Assembly: GCA_039821605.1 (NCBI GenBank)
Contig: JBCBNV010000001.1
Coordinates: 558,001 to 622,000, forward strand
Source of the DNA: CALBPI01 sp039821605
GTDB taxonomy: Bacteria; Pseudomonadota; Gammaproteobacteria; Steroidobacterales; Woeseiaceae
Direction of reading: 5' to 3'
DNA: 64,000 bases
Shown: positions 15,558 through 24,368 of the stretch, piece after piece
Layout: the number at the start of each line of letters is the position of its first letter
Position numbering within the stretch: position 1 is the stretch's first letter
Made by a program: the position numbers and the translations under genes
The notes under the pieces: model-generated
What the model saw: the letters and a program-made list of their open reading frames with translations, nothing else
Databases searched by the model: none
Told to the model about the DNA's origin: nothing

Positions 15558-15568
15558 TAAGTAGGCTT

Positions 15569-16573
15569 ATGACAATCAGAATTGGCGTGTGCGCGACGGG
15601 GACGAGGCGCTTTCTCGCATTAATTGCTCTGGCCATGCTGTCAGCAGGCGCCGGTGCCGCCGGCACGCTCGCGGGCACGGACATCGCCAATACGGCCAGC
15701 GTCAGCTACGAGCTCGACGGCAATCCGGTCACGCAAGACTCCAACACGGTCACCATCAGTGTCGCCGAGATCCTCGACGTCACCGTGGTTCTTGTCAGTC
15801 CGCAGCAGTCGGTCAGCCCCGGTGACACGGCGCAGGCGCTGGTCTTCACGGTCACCAACACGGGCAACGGCCAGGAGTCATTCACGTTCAGCGTTGACAA
15901 CGCGCTGGCCGGCGACGACTTCGATCCCATCGCCGCGAACCCCAACATCTACTTCGACAGCGACGCGAGCGGCGACTTCAGCGCCGCGGATACGCCCTAC
16001 GTGCCGGGCAGCGGTGATCCCGACCTCGCCCCCGACGCAGCGATCACACTCATCGTCGTCAACGACATTCCCACAGGGCTTGCCAACGGCGACCGTGGCA
16101 CGAGCGCGCTGACCGCCGTCGCAGCCACAGGCAGTGGTGCGCCGGGCACGCTGTTCGCGGGTGCCGGTGCCGGCGGCGTTGATGCCGTGGCGGGCGCCAG
16201 CGGTGCGACTGCAACGGCAACGGGTGAGTACCTCGTTTCCGATGTCGCGCTCGTCTTGAACAAGGCCGCACTCGTACTGGACCCGTTTGGCGGCGACCAG
16301 CCCGTGCCTGGTGCCACGATCCGCTACACGGTCACGGCTGAGGTTACGGGCACGGGGACGGCCGTCGCCGTCGCCGTCGAAGACCAGATTCCGGCCAACA
16401 CGAGCTACGTCCCGGGCAGCCTCAGCCTGAATGCCGCCGGCCTCAGCGATGCGGCAGATGGTGACGCCGGAGTCTACGAGGCGGCACCGACGCCACTGGT
16501 ACGCGTGACGCTGGGCGACCTCGTCGCTGCCGACGGCGTACAGACCATCACTTTCGAAGTCCTCATCGACTGA
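15569..16573 (+). CDS. Exported beta-rich DUF11-type surface protein, first gene of operon
   Basis: The ATG at 15569 gives a clean signal peptide (basic N-region, hydrophobic core, cleavage near AGAGAA at residue 31); an in-frame ATG 45 bases earlier would add a poor extension. The mature protein (about 303 residues) opens with GTLAGTDIANTASVSYELDG, a motif shared with the third and fourth proteins of the operon. It continues with VSPGDTAQALVFTVTNTGNG, an acidic YFDSDASGDFSAADTPYV stretch that looks calcium-binding, and a DUF11-like region (PVPGATIRYTVTAEV). It ends TITFEVLID at the stop. There is no Cys pair, lipobox or LPXTG. Likely secreted or surface-attached; exact function unknown. Confidence 0.85.
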   Translation: MTIRIGVCATGTRRFLALIALAMLSAGAGAAGTLAGTDIANTASVSYELDGNPVTQDSNTVTISVAEILDVTVVLVSPQQSVSPGDTAQALVFTVTNTGNGQESFTFSVDNALAGDDFDPIAANPNIYFDSDASGDFSAADTPYVPGSGDPDLAPDAAITLIVVNDIPTGLANGDRGTSALTAVAATGSGAPGTLFAGAGAGGVDAVAGASGATATATGEYLVSDVALVLNKAALVLDPFGGDQPVPGATIRYTVTAEVTGTGTAVAVAVEDQIPANTSYVPGSLSLNAAGLSDAADGDAGVYEAAPTPLVRVTLGDLVAADGVQTITFEVLID

Positions 16574-16592
16574 CGCCACCAACGAAGTGGCG
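16574..16592 (+). promoter_or_regulatory. Intercistronic hairpin
   Basis: CGCCAC-CAACGAA-GTGGCG is a perfect 6-bp stem directly after the stop codon of the preceding gene. There is no T-tract, so it is more likely an RNA-stability element than a terminator. Confidence 0.35.
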
Positions 16593-16624
16593 ATGCAATG
16601 ACAGCATTTAACAAGGAGCGAATT

Positions 16625-17110
16625 ATGAACCGAGCACTGACTCTACTGGCAGCCGTGCTCTCTCTGAGTCTGGCGGCACCCGCCCTGGCACAGGAGGGCA
16701 AGATCGAACTCAAGAGCGTCGTCGAAAAAGAAGTGCGCGTCGTCAATGACGCGGGCGAAGAGGTCGTGCAGCTCGTGACCGCCGACAAGGTCGTCCCGGG
16801 TGATGTGGTGATCTACACCGTGACCTACACGAACGTCGCCGACCAGGCCGTTGACAACGTCGTCATCACCAACCCCATCAATGACGCCCTGAGCTATGTC
16901 GTCGACTCGGCCTTCGCGCCGGGTGCTGACGTGAGTTTCTCCGTAGACGGCGGCGCGTCGTTCGACGTGCTCGACGCGCTGACCATCGAACGCGATGGCA
17001 CCTCGATCGCGGCCGGCGTTGACGATCTCACACACATTCGCTGGATCCTGCGCGAGCCGCTCGACCCCGGCGCTCAGGGCTTCGCCAGATTCCGCGCACG
17101 CCTCAATTAG
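16625..17110 (+). CDS. Small exported DUF11-domain protein
   Basis: The ATG at 16625 has AAGGAG 7 bases upstream and starts a typical signal peptide (cleavage near APALA, residue 22). The mature part, about 139 residues, is one DUF11 domain: VVPGDVVIYTVTYTNVADQAVDNVVITNPI, then SYVVDSAFAPG and an ending GFARFRARLN that resembles the last strand of its neighbours. DUF11 is an immunoglobulin-like fold common in surface and S-layer proteins. It is the smallest subunit of the operon, and by position and size could be a connector or pilin-like unit; that is inference. Confidence 0.85.
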   Translation: MNRALTLLAAVLSLSLAAPALAQEGKIELKSVVEKEVRVVNDAGEEVVQLVTADKVVPGDVVIYTVTYTNVADQAVDNVVITNPINDALSYVVDSAFAPGADVSFSVDGGASFDVLDALTIERDGTSIAAGVDDLTHIRWILREPLDPGAQGFARFRARLN

Positions 17111-17124
17111 GCGCAACCAGATTC

Positions 17125-17212
17125 GCCCGGTAAGGGACCACCGGGCTCAACGATAACAAGGACTTCCAGGCCGCTGCGCAGGGCGGTTTGGGGCAACCGA
17201 GCGACCTGCGCA
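17125..17212 (+). promoter_or_regulatory. Two intercistronic stem-loops, one nested
   Basis: The 140-base gap holds GCCCGGT-8 bases-ACCGGGC (17125-17146) and a larger element: an 8-bp stem TGCGCAGG/CCTGCGCA (17175-17182, 17205-17212) enclosing an inner CGGTT/AACCG stem (17184-17188, 17195-17199) with loop TGGGGC. No T-tract follows. The structure could set relative mRNA levels between the second and third genes. Confidence 0.45.
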
Positions 17213-17250
17213 TTGGCAAGAGCAATTTAATGCATGAAAGGAGAAGCGAA

Positions 17251-18360
17251 ATGACGCTTGCACGCACACCCCTGGCCCGTATTGCGGCCACGGGACTCGT
17301 AGCGATCGCGATGTCGTTCGCGGGTACGGCACACGCTGTCGGCACCGCGGCCGGGACCTCGATCGCAAACGTGGCTACCGTCGACTACGAAGTCGGCACG
17401 ATCGCACAAACGCCGATCGAGTCGTCTCCGACGGGTAACTCCACACCGGGTGTCAGCAACGGTACGGCAACGACGTTCCTCGTCGACAACCGTGTCGATC
17501 TGACCCTCGTGGAAACCGACAGCGCGCCCACCCCGGTCAGCCCGGGCCAGGCCGATGTCGTGGCCACCTTCAGCCTGACCAACACCGGTAACGAGGCGCA
17601 GGGCTACGCACTGGTCGCAGCCAACCTCGCGGCCGGCGCGGTCGTCCATGGCAACACCGATGACCAGCAGGTCAACAACCTGCGCGCGTTCGCCGATACC
17701 GACGGCAGTGGTGACTTCTCGGGCGGTGACGCCCAGTTCGTCGACACGCTGGCGGCCGACACGAACATCCTCGTGTTCGTCGTTGCCGACGTGCCGATCG
17801 GTGTGGTCAACGGTGAGTTCGCCAACGTCAGCATGACCGCAACGACCGCGGTCGCGGGCACGAGCGGCGCCACGATCGTCACGGAAACCACGGGCGGGAA
17901 CACCGCCGGTGTTGACGTCGTGTTTGCCGATGCCGGTAACGACGGTCTCGAGACGGCCGAAGACGGCTTCGCTGTTTCGTCGGCCGCGCTGACCGTGACC
18001 AAGGCGGACGCGATCATCAGTGACCCGATCAACGGCACCACGGACCCGCTGTACATTCCGGGTGCGGTCGTTGAGTACACGATCACAATCGTGAACACGG
18101 GTACCGCCGATGCCGAACAGGTCAGCGTCACGGACGTCATCGATGGCGACCTGACCCTGGCACTGGGCGAATACGGTGGCGGTGCTGATATCGAGTTTGA
18201 CCTCGGTGGTGCCACGACGGGTTGCACGGCCAACAACGCCGACGCTGACCCCTGTGGCCTCACGGGTTCGACGCTCGAAGCCGATGTCAACGCGACGCTG
18301 GGTACCAACCCGGGTGTCGATGACACGCTGGTGGTTCGTTTCCGCGTGACCATCAACTGA
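17251..18360 (+). CDS. Exported beta-rich DUF11-type surface protein, third gene of operon
   Basis: The ATG at 17251 has AAAGGAG upstream and begins a signal peptide (cleavage near GTAHA, residue 29). The 369-residue protein is a paralogue of the first gene of the operon. It shares the opening GTAAGTSIANVATVDYE, PVSPGQADVVATFSLTNTGN, the acidic AFADTDGSGDFSGGDAQFVD stretch, VFVVADVPIGVVNGEF and a C-terminal DUF11 domain (IPGAVVEYTITIVNTGTADAEQVSVTDVI). It ends LVVRFRVTIN. The Asp/Ser/Gly run suggests calcium binding. A pair of Cys (GCTANNADADPCG) may form a disulphide in the periplasm or outside. Function unknown; it probably polymerises or docks with the giant protein that follows. Confidence 0.85.
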   Translation: MTLARTPLARIAATGLVAIAMSFAGTAHAVGTAAGTSIANVATVDYEVGTIAQTPIESSPTGNSTPGVSNGTATTFLVDNRVDLTLVETDSAPTPVSPGQADVVATFSLTNTGNEAQGYALVAANLAAGAVVHGNTDDQQVNNLRAFADTDGSGDFSGGDAQFVDTLAADTNILVFVVADVPIGVVNGEFANVSMTATTAVAGTSGATIVTETTGGNTAGVDVVFADAGNDGLETAEDGFAVSSAALTVTKADAIISDPINGTTDPLYIPGAVVEYTITIVNTGTADAEQVSVTDVIDGDLTLALGEYGGGADIEFDLGGATTGCTANNADADPCGLTGSTLEADVNATLGTNPGVDDTLVVRFRVTIN

Positions 18361-18386
18361 CGGTAGTTGCGGAGACGCTGACGCCC

Positions 18387-21300
18387 ATGAGCGAGCGCAT
18401 CGCTGCTCTTGCACTGCGCGCCGTGGCCGGGAAACCGGCCGCGGCGCGCGGGCGTTTGTGTGTCCGCCGCCGTCTTGCCGTGCGAGTGGCTCCGGGGTAC
18501 GTTCGTCGTGCCCCGGCGCTTCTTCGCAGCGCGGCGCTGACGTTCGCCGGCCTCTTCGGCTTTGCACTCTCCGCTGCCGCGGCGACGCCACCCGGGACCC
18601 AGATCGACAACCAGGCGCTGGCACTGTTCCAGACCGAAGCGGGTACGCCCGTGACGGTGCTGAGCAACACGGCCAGTGTCGTCACCGTGTTCGGTCGCAC
18701 GCCTTCGCAGGCGACCTTCACCCGCCTTGCTGCCGGCACGATCAGCCGAAGCGAAACCATCGGTCCCGTGCAGTGTGCACTCAACGGGACGTTTACCCCC
18801 TTGCCCGCACCACTGGATGGCGCGGGGCAGCCCATCGACCTGACCGCGGCCCAGACGGTCGCGGACACGGGCATCTACAACACCGACGAGACCGCGTTCG
18901 TGCGTCTCGATGACGGTGACCAGAACCTGAATGGCCTGTTGCGCGAGACGGTGACCGTCACCGTCAGCAACGCGCCCGGCGGCGACAGCGAGACGCTGAC
19001 GCTGACTGAAACCGGCAACAACACGGGTGTGTTTACGGGCTATGTGCCGCTCGCAGAAGCGACGCCCGCCACGGGCAACTGCGTGCTTGAGACGACGCCC
19101 GACAGCACCTTGTCCATCAGTTACGCCGACCCCGCAGACAACACGGACGCGAGCCAGGCGCTGGCGCTTGTCGAGCCGCTCTCAATCGTATTCGACGCCA
19201 GCACGGGCCAGCCTGTCGACGGCGCGACGATTACGCTCGTCGATGCGGCCACGGGTCAGCCGGCGACGGTGTTCGGCAATGACGGCGTCAGCACCTATCC
19301 CGCGACGGTAGTCAGCGGCGCGCCCGCGACCGATGCCGCGGGCATCGTCTACAACGTCCCGGCCGGGGGCTACCGCTTCCCCGTCCTGCCAGCGGGCGAC
19401 TACCGACTCCAGATCGTGCCCCCCGCGCAATTCATCGCGCCGTCCAACCGCAGCGTGGCGGAGCTGAACAGCCTGCCCGGTGCACCGTTCGACCTCGCAA
19501 CCGCATCGTTCGGAGGCGATTTCACGCAGCCCGTCGATGGCGCCGGCGATCTTGTCGATGTGCCGCTCGACCCGTTCGACGGCGGCCTGTTCCTGTCCAA
19601 GCGCACCACGACGGCCGTAGCTGGTGTGGGTGACTTCGTGCGTTACGAACTCGGCCTGACCAACGCCTCGGAGCGCGTCTCAGCGACGGGCATTACCGTC
19701 AGCGACGTGCCACCGCAAGGCTTTCGCTACGTGGCCGGTTCGGCGCGCCTCAATGGCAACGTCATCGCAGACCCCGTGTTCGCCGATGCCACGGGCAGCG
19801 CCTTCACGTTTACGCTGCCCGATCTGCCTGCCGCGGCTTCGGCGACACTGGCCTACGTCATGGAAATCACGCCCGGTGCGCGTGGGCGCCAGGCCATCAA
19901 TATTGCTTCTGCACGCGCGGATCGCGGCGTTGCCTCGAACGAGGCCCAGGTGTCGATCCGCTTGCGGGAAGACCTGTTCCGCAGCACGAGTGTGCTCGTC
20001 GGGCGGGTGGTGGAGGGCAACTGCACCGACGAGACGTTCGCTGAGTCGCAAGGCGTTGCCGGCGTGCGCGTCTTCCTCGAGGACGGTCGTTTTGCGGTCA
20101 CCGACGACGGCGGCCGTTACCATCTCGAAGGGCTGACGCCCGGGCGTCGTGTCGCGCAGCTCGACGACACCACGGTGCCTGAGTGGCTTGAGCTCGTACC
20201 TTGCGACGCGGCGCCGCGCTTCGGCGGTCGCGCCGACTCGCAGTGGGTCGACCTCAAGCCGGGCTTGTTGCACCGCGCCGATTTCTATCTGAAACGCCGC
20301 GCGCCTGACACAGGTGCCGTTTCTCTCGAGCTCGTCAACGAGAGTGGCCGCGCGCCAGACACCATCGACTATCGACTCGAGCTCACGGGTGCCGGCAACG
20401 TCTCAGTCGAGGGCCTGAGTGCCACGGTGCTGCTGCCCAAGTCGGCGGCGCTTGTGCCGGGCACGGCCCGTCTGAACGGCCAGCTGCTGCCGAGTCCGCG
20501 CCAGACGGGCAACGCCGTCGTCTTTGTGATTGGCGAGCGCGCGGGCGGCTGGCGTGACCGGATCACGTTCTCGGCCAAGATCGACGCACTGTACGCGGGC
20601 GAGCTCGTGAGCCGCGCCGTGGCCAACTTCAATACCCCCGCGACAGGTAATCAGCGCACACCCGTGGGCGAGGCGCGCATGTTGCGCGAGGCGGCCACGA
20701 CCGAGAATGCTGAGTACGTCCTGTCGCTGAACTTCGACGTGTTGTCGGCGGAGTTGTCTGCGGACGACCGCGAAACGCTAGACGCACTCATCGAGACCTG
20801 GCGCGGCGTCTACGACATCCGCCTCGCAGCGGCCGGACACTCTGACGCCGATCGTATCGCGGCGCGCAACCGCCACGTGTTCGCCGACAACTACGCGTTG
20901 TCCGAAGCCCGCGCTGCTGCCGCGGCACGCTACCTGGCCAGCGCGCTCGATATCGACACGCAGGCCACCGAGGTGCGCGGCTTCGGCCCCGATCGTCCCG
21001 TGGCCAGTAATGACACGGCCGACGGCAAGCGTCGCAACCGACGCGTAGAGCTCATCATGAGTGGCACGCGGCCCGGTCGCCAGTCGGTTGTGGAAGTGAC
21101 GCAGGCTGCCAGTGGCGTGCAGCGCGTGGACACCACGGGTGCCACGCCGGGGCCTGAGACGGCATCGCGTGACGCGCTTGACGAGAAGATCGCGCGCGTG
21201 ACCGCAGCCGGTGATGAGGCCGTCATGGTGTCGGCGCCGGGTGTCGAGGCGCTCGGCAGCGCGCACGGCTTCGTTGCACCCGCCGCCGACTACCAGCCGC

Positions 21301-24300
21301 CCATTCCCAGCCTGACCGTCGTCGTGGCGCACGCCGGCGACAGCCGCGTTGAGCTGTCGCTCAACGGCGAGCCCGTCAGCAACCTCAACTTCGACGGTAC
21401 GGAGCGCAGCGCCGATAAGCAGCACGCGCTGAGCAGCTGGCGCGGTGTCGACCTCGTTAACGGCGACAACACGCTCATCGCGACGGTGCTTGATGCGAAC
21501 GGCGTGGTTTTGGCCACGCATCGGCGGGCCGTGCACTACGCGGGCCAGCCCATCCGAGGTGAACTCGTAGCCTCGGAGTCCCGCCTGATTGCCAACGGCC
21601 GCCAGCGTCCCGTCATCGGCGTCCGCCTGCTTGATGGCGACGATCAGCCGGCGCGCGCGGGTTCAATCGGCAGCTTCCGTGTGCGCGCCCCGTACCGCTC
21701 CTGGTTCGAAGTGTCGCGCGAGCGCGAGAACCGGCTTGTCGAAGTGGGCGAGCGGCGGCCGCTCTACCGCGTCGGTGACGACGGCATCGCCTATCTCGAA
21801 CTCGAGCCCACGACGCGCGCGGGCGAGGTCATCGTCGACCTTGAGTTCGAAAACGGTCGCCAGCAGGAGTTGCGCACCTACCTCGCGCCCGCGCCGCGCG
21901 ACTGGATTCTTGTGGGCTTTGCCGAAGGCACCGTGGGTTACAACACGCTGCGCGACAACGTCGCAGCGGCCGACGCGGCGGGCTTTGAAGACGACGTCTA
22001 CACCGACGGTCGCGTGGCGTTCTTCGCCAAGGGCCGGATCAAGGGCGACGCGCTGCTGACGCTGGCCTACGATACGAGCGGTACTGCGGTTGACCGAGAT
22101 GGCTTCGGCACCGAGGTCGACCCCGATGCGTTCTTCACGCTCTACGGTGACGGCACCGAAACACGCTTCGAGGCGGCGAGCCAGCGCAAGCTCTACATCA
22201 AACTCGAGCGACGACAGTTCTCGGCCCTGTTCGGCGACTTCGACACGGGGCTTTCCGTCACGGAACTGGCGCGCTACGAGCGCCGCTTCAACGGGCTGCA
22301 GGTGCAGTACTTTGGCGACCGCTTCACGGTCAATGCGTTCGCAGCCGAGAGTGACCAGTCATTCCAGCGCGACGACATCCCCGGGGACGGTACTTCGGGC
22401 CTCTACCGTCTCTCGGGTCGGGACATTGTCGTCAACTCGGACGCCGTGCGTATCGAAACGCGCGACCGCTTCGATGCGTCGGTTGTGATCGCGAGCGAGC
22501 GGCTCACGCGCTTTCTCGACTACGACATCGACTACATCAATGGCACGCTGTTCTTCAAACGACCCGTGCCCAGCCGCGACCAGGACTTCAACCCACTCGT
22601 CATCGTCGCGGAATACGAATCGCGGGATGCCGCCGAGGACGACACGATCGCGGGCGGTCGCGCGTCGATCAAGGCGCTGGACGGCGCGCTCGAAGTTGGC
22701 GTCACGGCGGTCCAGGAAAACAACGCCGTGGACGCCAATGCGCTTTACGGTGTCGACGTCGCCTGGCAGATCGACAACGTTACGCGACTGACTGCCGAGT
22801 ACGCGGATACCGACCGCAATGACGTCAGCGCCACGACCTCAGGTTACGCCTACAAGATCGAGCTCGAGCGTGCGACGGGTGCGCTCGACGCGCGGCTCTA
22901 CCACCGCCTGTCCGATTCGAATTTCGGCCTCGGCGCGCAGGCCGCGAACCAGCTTGGCATCGAGGCCACGGGGCTCGATGCACGCTGGCAGCACGCCGAG
23001 CGCTGGTTCAGCCAGGTGTCGCTTGGCCGCCAGGAGAATCTCGATACGGGCGTCGAACGCCAGCGTGGCGAAGCCGAAGTGCGCTACCAGGATTCGCGCA
23101 ACACGGCGTTCATGGGTCTTGCGTTCGTGAGCGACGAAGCGGCCGATGGTTTGACGCGCGACTCGTCGCTGGCCCGTGCCGGCGTCGGGCGCAGTTTCTT
23201 TGGCGACCGCATCACGCTGCGCCTGTCGACGGAGCAGGCCATCGACACCGACGAAAGCCTCGACTACCCGTCGCGCACGCTCGTAGGGCTCGACTGGAAA
23301 CTTGCGCAGGCCACGCTGTTTGCAGAGCACGAGGTCGCGAATGGTGAAGACATTGACGCGCAGACCTCGCGCGTGGGTCTGCGTGCCACGCCCTGGCAGC
23401 GGGCCCAGTTCGTGACGACGCTCGACAACCAGGTCACGGAGTTCGGGCCGCGTCTTTTTGCCAACGTCGGCTTTATCCAGGGCATCCAGATCGGCGAGCG
23501 CTGGACGCTCGACCTCGGCGTCGACCACAGCAACACGCTCATCGACGAGCAGAATGCGCTTGTGTTCGATGCCGACCGCGAGCTCACGTCGGGCAGCCTG
23601 CGCGCCGACTTCGTCGCCGCATTCGCAGGCGCGCTGTACCAGTCAGACAACTGGTCGGCCAACGCACGCTACGAGCGCCGTTCGGCCGACGACGAAGACC
23701 GCGACACGGTGCTGTTCGGCTGGTTCCGCGAGCCCGTCGCCGGTCACGGGCTGTCGGCGGGGCTGCAGTACTTCAACAGTGACCGTGCCGATCGCGGCGA
23801 GCGCCGCGCCGACCTACGCTTCGGCTGGGCCTACCGCAAAGCGGATCGCCGCTGGGCGTTCCTGGACAGGCTCGACCTTGTGCTCGATGAGGGCGATGGT
23901 CTGGGCGGCGAGCGTCGCAGCATGCGCTTCATCAACAACTTCAACGCAGTACGTCGTATTGGCGCTGCGGGCGAGTTGTCACTGCAGTACGCCGTCAAGT
24001 ACGTCGACAGCGAATTCGATGGTGTCGGCTACTCGGGCTACACCGACCTGGCCGGCATCGATTATCGCCGCAGCTTCCGCGCGCGCTGGGACTGGGGTGT
24101 GCACGGCTCGGCCATGACCTCGTACGAGTCGGGCGTGACGGACTACGGCGTGGGTGTCGATCTCGGATTCAACCCGCGCGACAATCTCTGGCTGACGCTG
24201 GGCTACAACTTCTCGGGTTTCCGCGACGAAGACTTCGACGATGCGCGCTACACGGCGACCGGCCCCTACCTGCGCGTCACGATCAAGGCTGACCAGCACA

Positions 24301-24341
24301 CGCTTAAGCGCATAACGGGCAGAATTCGCGGGGACCGCTAG
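18387..24341 (+). CDS. Giant DUF11-CnaB-OmpA-beta-barrel outer-membrane surface protein
   Basis: 1,984 residues. A long signal peptide (hydrophobic core about 47-62, cleavage near AAA at 65) is followed by PPGTQIDNQALALF, like the mature N-termini of its neighbours. Then, roughly: a beta domain with DGDQNLNG and TLTLTETGNNTGVFTG (80-270), a carboxypeptidase-regulatory-like domain (270-395), a DUF11 domain (399-514), a CnaB-like domain (529-634), a second DUF11 domain (641-751), an OmpA-like peptidoglycan-binding domain (774-892, ending RRNRRVELIMSG), two more beta domains (960-1165), and from 1168 about 815 residues of alternating polar/aromatic strands (QVQYFGDRFTVNAF, FDYSIDY-type repeats) that look like a very large outer-membrane barrel. 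The last strands end GPYLRVTIKAD. Probably the outer-membrane anchor, platform or pore for the three small proteins. Confidence 0.85.
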   Translation: MSERIAALALRAVAGKPAAARGRLCVRRRLAVRVAPGYVRRAPALLRSAALTFAGLFGFALSAAAATPPGTQIDNQALALFQTEAGTPVTVLSNTASVVTVFGRTPSQATFTRLAAGTISRSETIGPVQCALNGTFTPLPAPLDGAGQPIDLTAAQTVADTGIYNTDETAFVRLDDGDQNLNGLLRETVTVTVSNAPGGDSETLTLTETGNNTGVFTGYVPLAEATPATGNCVLETTPDSTLSISYADPADNTDASQALALVEPLSIVFDASTGQPVDGATITLVDAATGQPATVFGNDGVSTYPATVVSGAPATDAAGIVYNVPAGGYRFPVLPAGDYRLQIVPPAQFIAPSNRSVAELNSLPGAPFDLATASFGGDFTQPVDGAGDLVDVPLDPFDGGLFLSKRTTTAVAGVGDFVRYELGLTNASERVSATGITVSDVPPQGFRYVAGSARLNGNVIADPVFADATGSAFTFTLPDLPAAASATLAYVMEITPGARGRQAINIASARADRGVASNEAQVSIRLREDLFRSTSVLVGRVVEGNCTDETFAESQGVAGVRVFLEDGRFAVTDDGGRYHLEGLTPGRRVAQLDDTTVPEWLELVPCDAAPRFGGRADSQWVDLKPGLLHRADFYLKRRAPDTGAVSLELVNESGRAPDTIDYRLELTGAGNVSVEGLSATVLLPKSAALVPGTARLNGQLLPSPRQTGNAVVFVIGERAGGWRDRITFSAKIDALYAGELVSRAVANFNTPATGNQRTPVGEARMLREAATTENAEYVLSLNFDVLSAELSADDRETLDALIETWRGVYDIRLAAAGHSDADRIAARNRHVFADNYALSEARAAAAARYLASALDIDTQATEVRGFGPDRPVASNDTADGKRRNRRVELIMSGTRPGRQSVVEVTQAASGVQRVDTTGATPGPETASRDALDEKIARVTAAGDEAVMVSAPGVEALGSAHGFVAPAADYQPPIPSLTVVVAHAGDSRVELSLNGEPVSNLNFDGTERSADKQHALSSWRGVDLVNGDNTLIATVLDANGVVLATHRRAVHYAGQPIRGELVASESRLIANGRQRPVIGVRLLDGDDQPARAGSIGSFRVRAPYRSWFEVSRERENRLVEVGERRPLYRVGDDGIAYLELEPTTRAGEVIVDLEFENGRQQELRTYLAPAPRDWILVGFAEGTVGYNTLRDNVAAADAAGFEDDVYTDGRVAFFAKGRIKGDALLTLAYDTSGTAVDRDGFGTEVDPDAFFTLYGDGTETRFEAASQRKLYIKLERRQFSALFGDFDTGLSVTELARYERRFNGLQVQYFGDRFTVNAFAAESDQSFQRDDIPGDGTSGLYRLSGRDIVVNSDAVRIETRDRFDASVVIASERLTRFLDYDIDYINGTLFFKRPVPSRDQDFNPLVIVAEYESRDAAEDDTIAGGRASIKALDGALEVGVTAVQENNAVDANALYGVDVAWQIDNVTRLTAEYADTDRNDVSATTSGYAYKIELERATGALDARLYHRLSDSNFGLGAQAANQLGIEATGLDARWQHAERWFSQVSLGRQENLDTGVERQRGEAEVRYQDSRNTAFMGLAFVSDEAADGLTRDSSLARAGVGRSFFGDRITLRLSTEQAIDTDESLDYPSRTLVGLDWKLAQATLFAEHEVANGEDIDAQTSRVGLRATPWQRAQFVTTLDNQVTEFGPRLFANVGFIQGIQIGERWTLDLGVDHSNTLIDEQNALVFDADRELTSGSLRADFVAAFAGALYQSDNWSANARYERRSADDEDRDTVLFGWFREPVAGHGLSAGLQYFNSDRADRGERRADLRFGWAYRKADRRWAFLDRLDLVLDEGDGLGGERRSMRFINNFNAVRRIGAAGELSLQYAVKYVDSEFDGVGYSGYTDLAGIDYRRSFRARWDWGVHGSAMTSYESGVTDYGVGVDLGFNPRDNLWLTLGYNFSGFRDEDFDDARYTATGPYLRVTIKADQHTLKRITGRIRGDR

Positions 24342-24355
24342 CGACTTCGGCGCGG

Positions 24356-24361
24356 TATAGT
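24356..24361 (+). promoter_or_regulatory. Possible -10 giving a leaderless helicase mRNA
   Basis: TATAGT ends 7 bases before the ATG at 24369, so a transcript from it would begin at or next to the start codon. No ribosome-binding site is present and the -35 is poor. Confidence 0.38.
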
Positions 24362-24368
24362 GCGCGCC

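Noticed and set aside
15500..15568. A c-di-GMP or other riboswitch before the surface operon
   Set aside because: The gggaaaccgggc string recalls parts of known aptamers, but the conserved core sequences of c-di-GMP-I, cobalamin or fluoride riboswitches are not present; only simple hairpins can be supported.
17227..18624. A 465-codon minus-strand frame opposite the third surface gene
   Set aside because: The plus-strand gene has a signal peptide, ribosome-binding site and a paralogue in the same operon; the antisense frame has none of these.
15569..24341. Sortase-dependent or type IX secretion of the surface proteins
   Set aside because: No LPXTG-type motif, hydrophobic C-terminal anchor or type IX C-terminal domain is seen, and no sortase gene is nearby.
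18489..24341. A later GTG start for the giant surface protein giving a shorter signal peptide
   Set aside because: It would leave a good signal peptide but has no ribosome-binding site; the ATG at 18387 lies downstream of GCGGAG, so the longer form is kept with reservation.
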